Origin: Micromonospora sp. DSM 45708 | Lineage (GTDB): Bacteria; Actinomycetota; Actinomycetes; Mycobacteriales; Micromonosporaceae | Assembly: GCF_039566955.1 (NCBI RefSeq) | Contig: NZ_CP154796.1 | Coordinates: 3,410,001 to 3,474,000, forward strand | Reading direction: 5' to 3' | Length of the DNA: 64,000 nt | Part shown: positions 59,901-64,000 of the stretch, in pieces | How the letters are laid out: the number at the start of each line of letters is the position of its first letter | Numbering within the stretch: position 1 is the stretch's first letter | Notes under the pieces: generated by a model | Seen by the model: only the letters and a program-made list of their open reading frames with translations | The model's database searches: none | Told to the model about the DNA's origin: nothing | Program-made: the position numbers and the translations under genes

Positions 59901-60448
59901 TCCCGGCCGGCGGCGTCACGGGCCCGCTTCGAGCCGACCACCGCGGCCTTGACCTGGAGCAGGTCCTGGCAGGTTTCGATGATCAGCGCGTCCGCCCCGC
60001 CGGCGATGAGGCCGGCGGCGTTCTCCTGGTACGCGTCGCGCAGCGAGGCGTAGCTCGCGTGGCCCAGCGTGGGCAGCTTGGTGCCCGGCCCCATCGAGCC
60101 GAGCACGAACCGGGGCCGCTCCGGCGTCGCGTGCGCGTCGGCGGCCTCACGGGCGATCCGCGCGGCGGCCTCGGACAGCTCCCGGATGCGCTCGGCGATG
60201 CCGTACTCGGCGAGGTTCGGCAGGTTGGCGCCGAACGTGTTGGTCTCCACGCAGTCCGCGCCGGCGGCCAGGTAGGCGTCGTGCACGCCGCGGACCACGT
60301 CCGGCCGGGTGACGTTGAGAATCTCGTTGCAGCCCTCGAGGCCGTCGAAGTCGTCGATCGTGAGATCAGCGGCCTGGAGCATCGTCCCCATGGCCCCGTC
60401 GGCGATGAGGATCCGGTCCGCCAGCAGGTCGCGCAACGAAGTAGCCAC
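56933..60448 (-). CDS. metH: Cobalamin-dependent methionine synthase MetH
   Basis: A 1171-residue modular enzyme. Homocysteine domain (about 1-320) with zinc ligands in LNCSTGPAEM and GGCCGTTPEH; methyltetrahydrofolate-binding domain (about 335-610; MVGERTNANGSKAF, LPIVLDSTEPAV); cobalamin-binding domain (about 640-870) with the lower-ligand His in VKGDVHDIGKNLV; SAM-activation domain (about 930-1171; ARFSFPRQRQERRLCLADFF, CRYAFGYPACPDLEDR). It methylates homocysteine. GTG 60448 is 6 nt after TAACCT (60455-60460). No cobalamin riboswitch fits in the short upstream space. Confidence 0.97.
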   Translation of the reverse strand: MATSLRDLLADRILIADGAMGTMLQAADLTIDDFDGLEGCNEILNVTRPDVVRGVHDAYLAAGADCVETNTFGANLPNLAEYGIAERIRELSEAAARIAREAADAHATPERPRFVLGSMGPGTKLPTLGHASYASLRDAYQENAAGLIAGGADALIIETCQDLLQVKAAVVGSKRARDAAGRDVPIICQVAVETTGTMLLGSEIGAALTAIEPLGVDLIGLNCSTGPAEMGEHLRYLSRHSRIPVSVMPNAGLPVLTADGAYFPLGPQEMADALEQFVDDYGVGLIGGCCGTTPEHIRVLVERLGGRRPSAREPEPEAGVSSIYHHVPFAQDASVLMVGERTNANGSKAFREAMLAGDWQACVEIARNQARDGSHLLDLCVDYVGRNGTQDMRELAGRFATASTLPIVLDSTEPAVIEAGLEMLGGRCVVNSVNFEDGDGPDSRYARVMPVVKEHGAAVVALLIDEEGQARTREWKVRVASRLIDDLTSRWGMRREDILIDALTFPIATGQEETRRDGIETIEAIREIVARYPGVNFTAGISNVSFGLNPAARQVLNSVFLHECVQAGLTSAIVHASKILPMSRIPDAQREVALDLVYDRRREGYDPVQRFIEAFEGVDAASARATRAEELAALPLEERLKRRIIDGERNGLEADLDTAMAEGRTPLSIINDLLLDGMKVVGELFGSGQMQLPFVLQSAEVMKTAVAYLEPHMEKADDDGKGRIVLATVKGDVHDIGKNLVDIILSNNGYDVVNIGIKQPINAILDAAEEHRADAIGMSGLLVKSTVIMKENLAEMASRGVAERWPVLLGGAALTRAYVEDDLRAIYPGQVHYARDAFEGLSLMDRVMTAKRAGAPVVDPEREAALAARRERRERQRAQVREALPELDDASVRSDVAVQQAVPTPPFLGTRVVKGVPLADYAALLDERATFLGQWGLRGARGGTGPTYEELVETEGRPRLRYWLDRLIADQVLEAAVVYGYFPAYSEGNDLVVLDENGHSERARFSFPRQRQERRLCLADFFRPKGDQLDVVALQLVTVGQPISEYTAKMFAANEYRDYLEVHGLSVQLTEALAEYWHRRIRSELVLPGGGTVADDDPADLAGLLRTDYRGCRYAFGYPACPDLEDRAKIVQLLGAARIGVQLSEEFQLVPEQATDAIVVHHPEANYFNAK

Positions 60449-60454
60449 ATGGTC

Positions 60455-60460
60455 AGGTTA
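60455..60460 (-). promoter_or_regulatory. -10 element of metH
   Basis: TAACCT, 6 nt before GTG 60448; no ribosome site, so leaderless. Confidence 0.45.
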
Positions 60461-60604
60461 GTGCGCCGAGCGACGCAACGGTCACTCCCATCACGCCATC
60501 CCACATAGTGTCGGCGGGATCACCGCGTACCCTTCATCCGTTTCGTCCGGGTGGTCCCGCCGGGCGACCGGCGCGGCCGACGGGCCGGCTCCGGCGGCGA
60601 CACG

Positions 60605-60610
60605 TAGGCT
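60605..60610 (+). promoter_or_regulatory. -10 element of the uORF-PAC2 transcript
   Basis: TAGGCT, 7 nt before the GTG of the 24-codon leader frame at 60618. Confidence 0.5.
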
Positions 60611-60617
60611 GACGGAC

Positions 60618-60692
60618 GTGAAGGACATCAGGGACGCGACCGTGCGACCGGGCGGGACCGCTCCCGACGAGCAGGGTGGGGTGACGGCGTGA
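60618..60692 (+). CDS. Short leader ORF coupled to PAC2 (24 codons)
   Basis: GTG 60618 opens a 24-residue frame (MKDIRDATVRPGGTAPDEQG, then GVTA) whose TGA overlaps the PAC2 start (GTGA). The GTG is 7 nt after TAGGCT, so it could be translated from the first base of the RNA. It has no Cys or repeated regulatory codons. It could pass ribosomes to the PAC2 gene. Not recognised as a family; support is positional only. Confidence 0.45.
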   Translation: MKDIRDATVRPGGTAPDEQGGVTA

Positions 60693-61558
60693 CCGAGTTC
60701 GACGGGCTGCCGGTACTGCGCTCACCGGTCGCGATCGCGGCCTTCGAGGGCTGGAACGACGCCGCGGACGCCTCCACCGCCGCCGTGGAGCACCTCGAAC
60801 AGGTCTGGCAGGCCCGGCAGGTGACCGAGTTGGACCCGGAGGACTTCTACGACTTCCAGGTGAGCCGGCCGACCATCACCATGGCCGACGGGGAGACCCG
60901 GCGGGTCGAGTGGCCCACCACCCGCTTCATGGTGGCCAGCCCGGAGGGCACCGAGCGGGACGTGGTGCTGATCCGCGGCATCGAGCCGAGCATGCGCTGG
61001 CGCACGTTCTGCGAGCAGGTGCTGGAGATCTGCCACAGCCTGGAGGTCGAGCGGGTGGTGCTGCTCGGCGCGTTGCTGGCCGACGTGCCCTACACCCGGC
61101 CGCTGCCGATCAGCGGCAGCGCGTCCGACGCCGACGCGGCCAAGCGCTACCAGCTCACCCCCACCCGCTACGACGGGCCGACCGGCATCGTCGGGGTGCT
61201 GCACGACGCCTGCACCCGCGCCGAGGTGGACGCGGTGTCGTTCTGGGTGCACGTGCCGCACTACGCCAACAACCCGCCCTGCCCGAAGGCGACGCTGGCG
61301 CTGCTGCACCGCGTCGAGGAGGTGCTCGACCTGCCGGTGCCGATGGCCGACCTGGCCGAGGAGGCCGCCGAGTGGGAGCAGCGGGTGCGCAGCGCCGCCG
61401 AGCAGGACGCCGAGCTCGGCGAGTACGTGCGGGAGTTGGAGGAACGCGTCGGCGACGCCGGCATCACGCCGTTGACCGGTGACGAGATCGCGCAGGAGTT
61501 CGAGAAGTACCTGCGCCGCCGTGGCGGCTCCGCCGGGCCCACCGCGGGTTCCTGGTAG
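60689..61558 (+). CDS. PAC2-family protein (Rv2125-like)
   Basis: A 289-residue protein of the PAC2 (proteasome assembly chaperone 2) fold. Features: VAIAAFEGWNDAADASTAAVEHL at the N-terminus, VVLLGALLADVPYTRPLPISGSASD, the central GPTGIVGVLHDACTRAEV and SFWVHVPHYANNPPCPKATLALL. Eukaryotic relatives assist proteasome assembly. Bacterial members lie near proteasome genes, but a role in assembly is unproven. GGGTGGGG lies upstream, and the GTG overlaps the stop of the short leader frame. Divergent from metH. Confidence 0.9.
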   Translation: MTEFDGLPVLRSPVAIAAFEGWNDAADASTAAVEHLEQVWQARQVTELDPEDFYDFQVSRPTITMADGETRRVEWPTTRFMVASPEGTERDVVLIRGIEPSMRWRTFCEQVLEICHSLEVERVVLLGALLADVPYTRPLPISGSASDADAAKRYQLTPTRYDGPTGIVGVLHDACTRAEVDAVSFWVHVPHYANNPPCPKATLALLHRVEEVLDLPVPMADLAEEAAEWEQRVRSAAEQDAELGEYVRELEERVGDAGITPLTGDEIAQEFEKYLRRRGGSAGPTAGSW

Positions 61559-61569
61559 CTCGTTCGTCC

Positions 61570-61599
61570 GAAGGCCGGGTCCGGGGTGGGCCCGGCTTC
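61570..61599 (+). terminator. Terminator of the PAC2 gene
   Basis: GAAGGCCGGG...CCCGGCTTC forms a stem of about 9 bp with one bulge, followed by TTC; 12 bp past the stop. Confidence 0.65.
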
Positions 61600-61639
61600 T
61601 TCGTGTCCGGGGTGGCGGCGTCACGTTCGCTACGGCATC

Positions 61640-61651
61640 CTAGGAACCTAG
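61640..61651. promoter_or_regulatory. Palindrome upstream of the GntR gene
   Basis: CTAGGAACCTAG lies 20 bp before the start codon; CTAGG half-sites suggest an operator for autoregulation by the GntR protein. Confidence 0.5.
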
Positions 61652-61670
61652 CTGTTCTGAGGAGGCGGAC

Positions 61671-62462
61671 ATGCAGATCAATCCCGGCGCGGCCGAGTTC
61701 CCGCATCGGCAGATCGCCGCGCAGCTCAAGGACCGGGTGCGTCGCGGCGACTGGGGGCCGGGCGAGCGGCTGCCGTCCATCCCGGCCATCGCCGAGATGT
61801 TCGGCGTGGCCAAGCAGACCGTCCAGCGCGCCGTCGACCAGCTCCGGGTCGAGGGCGTCCTGATCACCAAACCGGGATCCGGCACGTACGTCCGGGGCAC
61901 CCGGCGCCGGCTCAACCGCCTGGCCCGGGGCCGGTACGGCGGCTTCCGCGGCTACCACACCGACCTGGCCGCCCGGTACCGCCAACAACTCGTCTCCGTC
62001 GGTCGCGTCGCCGCGCCGCCGGAGGTCGCCGACGCGTTCGGCGTGGCCGACGGCACCGAGCTGCTCTGCCGGCGGCACCTGGTCCGCACCGACGACTCCC
62101 CGGTCGAGGTCGGCGCGTCCTGGTTCCTGCCCGCCGACACCGCCGGCAGCTCACTGGAACGGGCCGAGGCGTTCGGCCGGCCGCTCTACCAGGAGGCCGA
62201 GGAGGCCACCGGCCGTCGGTACGCCACCGCCACCGACACCATCAGCGCCCGCCAGCCCAGCCGGGAGGAGGCGGAGATCCTCCAGATCCGCCCGGACACC
62301 CCCGTGCTGCACCTGCTGCACGTCGCGTACGACGAGCGGCGCAAACCGATCGAGGTCGCCCAGGCCACCTGGCCGGGCCCGATGACCACGCTCACCGAGG
62401 AGTACCGGATCCCCGCCCCGGCCCCCGAGCCGGACCCCGACCCGGGCCTCGTCCTCGGCTGA
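61671..62462 (+). CDS. GntR-family regulator with UTRA domain
   Basis: A 263-residue regulator. N-terminal winged helix (FPHRQIAAQLKDRVRRGDWGPGERLPSIPAIAEMFGVAKQTVQRAV, then GSGTYV) and C-terminal UTRA ligand domain (GTELLCRRHLVRTDDSPVEVGASWF, ILQIRPDTPVLHLLHVAYDERRKPIEV). HutC-subfamily members bind sugars or amino-acid derivatives. GAGGAGG precedes ATG 61671, and a CTAGG palindrome lies just upstream. There is no adjacent target operon; convergent with mshC. Confidence 0.92.
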   Translation: MQINPGAAEFPHRQIAAQLKDRVRRGDWGPGERLPSIPAIAEMFGVAKQTVQRAVDQLRVEGVLITKPGSGTYVRGTRRRLNRLARGRYGGFRGYHTDLAARYRQQLVSVGRVAAPPEVADAFGVADGTELLCRRHLVRTDDSPVEVGASWFLPADTAGSSLERAEAFGRPLYQEAEEATGRRYATATDTISARQPSREEAEILQIRPDTPVLHLLHVAYDERRKPIEVAQATWPGPMTTLTEEYRIPAPAPEPDPDPGLVLG

Positions 62463-62476
62463 CCCCGCTCCCCGCG

Positions 62477-62542
62477 ATCTTGCACCTTCGGCCCGGACGG
62501 ACGGAACATGTCCGGCATCTCCGGGGCACCAAGTGCAAGATC
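62477..62542. terminator. Long inverted repeat between GntR and mshC genes
   Basis: GATCTTGCAC (62477-62486) and GTGCAAGATC (62533-62542) flank an inner CCGGAC/GTCCGG stem (62493-62498 and 62511-62516). It lies between the convergent stops at 62462 and 62554. Confidence 0.65.
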
Positions 62543-62553
62543 AGCGCGGCGGG

Positions 62554-63792
62554 TTACAGGGCGATGCCGAGGAGGGCGTCCACGGTGCGGGCGAACAGGG
62601 TGGGGGCGGCCGGGTCGGTGCCGTCGCCGGCCAGCGTCGCGGCGGCCCAGGTGTCGGCCGCGGCCAGCGCGCCCGGCGTGTCGAGATCGTCGGCGAGGCG
62701 GTCGCGTACCTCCGCCAGGAACGCCTCACCCGACGGCCCGGACGGCGCGGCGGCGGCCCGCCGCCACCGGTCCAGCCGCTCGTACGCCTCGGCGAGCAGC
62801 TCGTCGGTCCAGGACCGGTCACTGCGGTAGTGGCCGGCGAGCAACGCCAGCCGCACCGCCATCGGGTCGACCCGGTCGGCGCGCAGCCGGGACACGAAGA
62901 CCAGGTTGCCCTTGGACTTCGACATCTTCTCGCCGTCCAGGCCGATCATGCCGGCGTGCACGTAGTGGTCGGCGAACGGCGCCGCGCCGGTCAGCCGCTC
63001 GGCGTGCGCCGCGGAGCACTCGTGGTGCGGGAAGATCAGGTCGTTGCCGCCGCCCTGCACGGAGACCCGGTCGCCGAGCAGGTTCAGCGCGATGACCGCG
63101 CACTCGATGTGCCAGCCGGGACGGCCGGGGCCCAGGTCGCCGCCGGGCCAGGACGGCTCACCCTCGCGGGCGCCGCGCCACAGCAGCGGGTCGAGCGGGT
63201 CCCGCTTGCCGGCGCGGTCCGGGTCGCCGCCACGCTCCGGGAAGATCTCCCGCATCTGCGCCCGCGACAGGTTGGACTCGTAGCCGAACGCGGGGGCGGC
63301 GGCGATGTCGAAGTAGACGTCACCGGTGCCGTCGTCGAGCCGGTACGCGGCACCGTCCTTGACCAGGGCGAGCACCTTGTCGGCGATGTCCGGGATCGAC
63401 TCGACCGCGCCGACGTAGTGCGCCGGCGGGATCATCCGCAGCGACTCCATGTCCTCGCGGAACAGCGCCGTCTCCCGCATGGCCAGGACCTTCCAGTCCT
63501 CGCCGTCGCGCTCGGCGCGCTCCAGCAGCGGGTCGTCGATGTCGGTGACGTTCTGCACGTACCGCACGGTCAGGCCGGCGTCGCGCCACATCCGCTGCAC
63601 CAGATCGAATGTGATCATGGTGGCGGCGTGCCCCAGGTGGGTGGCGTCGTACGGGGTGATGCCGCAGACGTACAGGGAGGCGACGCCGTCGGGCCGGGAG
63701 GGGTGGACGCCCTGCCGCGCCGAGTCGTACAACCTCAGCGGTGCGCCTTCACCGGGCAGCCGTGGCACCTCATGTCCCGTCCAAGACTCCAT
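62554..63792 (-). CDS. mshC: Cysteine:GlcN-Ins ligase MshC (mycothiol biosynthesis)
   Basis: A 412-residue class I cysteinyl-tRNA-synthetase-like ligase that joins cysteine to GlcN-inositol with ATP. Motifs: the HIGH variant in [10 protein letters not shown], zinc-site Cys in [10 protein letters not shown] and [11 protein letters not shown] with His in [13 protein letters not shown], and KMSKSKGN. Length and the missing anticodon-binding domain distinguish it from CysS. ATG 63792 is 7 nt after TAGGCT (63800-63805). Mycothiol is the main thiol of actinomycetes, which fits the organism. Confidence 0.95.
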   Translation of the reverse strand: MESWTGHEVPRLPGEGAPLRLYDSARQGVHPSRPDGVASLYVCGITPYDATHLGHAATMITFDLVQRMWRDAGLTVRYVQNVTDIDDPLLERAERDGEDWKVLAMRETALFREDMESLRMIPPAHYVGAVESIPDIADKVLALVKDGAAYRLDDGTGDVYFDIAAAPAFGYESNLSRAQMREIFPERGGDPDRAGKRDPLDPLLWRGAREGEPSWPGGDLGPGRPGWHIECAVIALNLLGDRVSVQGGGNDLIFPHHECSAAHAERLTGAAPFADHYVHAGMIGLDGEKMSKSKGNLVFVSRLRADRVDPMAVRLALLAGHYRSDRSWTDELLAEAYERLDRWRRAAAAPSGPSGEAFLAEVRDRLADDLDTPGALAAADTWAAATLAGDGTDPAAPTLFARTVDALLGIAL

Positions 63793-63799
63793 GACCGCC

Positions 63800-63805
63800 A
63801 GCCTA
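63800..63805 (-). promoter_or_regulatory. -10 element of mshC
   Basis: TAGGCT, 7 nt before ATG 63792, without a ribosome site. Confidence 0.45.
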
Positions 63806-63859
63806 ACGATCCGTCAGGCGCTCGGGTGCCGCCCCTCGGGTGATCAACGCGACACCGGT

Positions 63860-64000
63860 TCACATGGGCGGCCACGGCATGGCCGGCCACTCCTCCGGCG
63901 GCAGCGGGAACCGGCCGGTGTCCCGCAGGCGCTCCACCCGGGCGGCGACCGCCGCGACCTCGCCGAGCGTGAGGTGCTCGGCCAGCTCCTCGCCGAGCGC
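63860..64000 (-). CDS. C-terminal fragment of a protein (5' end outside window)
   Basis: Reading from base 64000 downward, 46 residues end at TGA 63860-63862. The visible part is a helix (LGEELAEHLTLGEVAAVAAR) followed by a Pro/Trp-rich end (EEWPAMPWPPM). It is co-directional with mshC, 67 bp upstream of it. The end has no domain signature, so the product cannot be named. Confidence 0.6.
   Translation of the reverse strand, partial: ALGEELAEHLTLGEVAAVAARVERLRDTGRFPLPPEEWPAMPWPPM

Noticed and set aside
60449..60617. Cobalamin or SAM riboswitch upstream of metH
   Set aside because: The -10 lies 6 nt before the start codon, leaving no leader, and no B12-box or SAM-type core could be found on either strand in this gap.
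62554..63792. Cysteinyl-tRNA synthetase CysS
   Set aside because: It has the CysRS catalytic motifs, but at 412 residues without an anticodon-binding domain, and in this gene neighbourhood, it matches MshC.

Overview
This 64 kb window comes from a high-GC Gram-positive chromosome, most likely a Micromonospora-type actinomycete. The evidence is third-position G/C throughout, frequent GTG starts, a complete Pup-proteasome gene set, a mycothiol biosynthesis gene (mshC), and the order helY / tatC-tatA / pafC-pafB / pafA / prcA-prcB / pup / dop / arc / ferredoxin / trmI / metH / PAC2 / mshC. As I recall it, this is the same overall order as the Mycobacterium tuberculosis Rv2092c-Rv2130c region. 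I see no tRNA, rRNA, CRISPR array, prophage or intact insertion sequence.

Layout. 1-5.7 kb: the tail of a secreted protein, a SigB/F-type sigma factor, a response regulator / histidine kinase / GerMN-lipoprotein operon with 4-bp overlaps, and a divergent four-gene operon (STAS, membrane protein, zinc-ribbon STAS, BON). 5.8-11.5 kb: a secreted CBM2-GH5 cellulase with a CelR/CebR-like operator, a DUF218 protein, a GT2 glycosyltransferase, and a large secreted beta-helix protein with two recently duplicated discoidin domains. 11.7-22.7 kb: a 5'-3' exonuclease, an MHYT membrane sensor, helicase HelY, a HAD hydrolase, an EamA exporter, a lipid kinase, a fasciclin protein, a cupredoxin-like lipoprotein and a cobalamin-binding-like protein. 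22.9-40.2 kb: the Tat/Paf/Pup-proteasome core on the minus strand, interrupted by a plus-strand CDF transporter and DUF3866 gene, followed by ferredoxin, a DUF5998-like gene, trmI and a site-2 protease. 40.2-46.7 kb: a RecB-like nuclease, an orphan NarL-type regulator, a MacB/FtsX-type ABC exporter and a HAD phosphatase. 46.8-56.8 kb: mostly secreted or small proteins, two alpha/beta hydrolases, a DUF4097/hydrolase operon facing a fused IS30-HTH/MarR regulator, a Tat-exported flavoprotein and an HD protein with an unexpected C-terminus. 56.9-64 kb: metH, PAC2, a GntR/UTRA regulator, mshC and a partial gene.

How the genes work together. Arc, Dop, Pup, PrcB, PrcA and PafA make up the pupylation-proteasome pathway: PafA ligates Pup, Dop removes it, Arc unfolds the substrate and PrcAB degrades it. 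PafB and PafC are WYL-domain regulators, which in mycobacteria drive the DNA-damage response. TatA and TatC could export the twin-arginine proteins encoded here (the cellulase and the flavoprotein).

Main unusual observations: a decayed endonuclease VII-like gene inserted between pup and prcB; an HD domain apparently fused to the TPR tail of an XRE-type regulator; a pair of STAS proteins that both lack the usual phosphoserine; GCAAC-type operators overlapping the -35 regions of two divergent promoters; many genes that start 6-7 nt after a TANNNT -10 element (leaderless transcription); a leaderless 24-codon leader ORF coupled to PAC2; a likely CTG start codon; and several families of dispersed intergenic palindromes, including a duplicated hairpin and a 41-bp tandem array.
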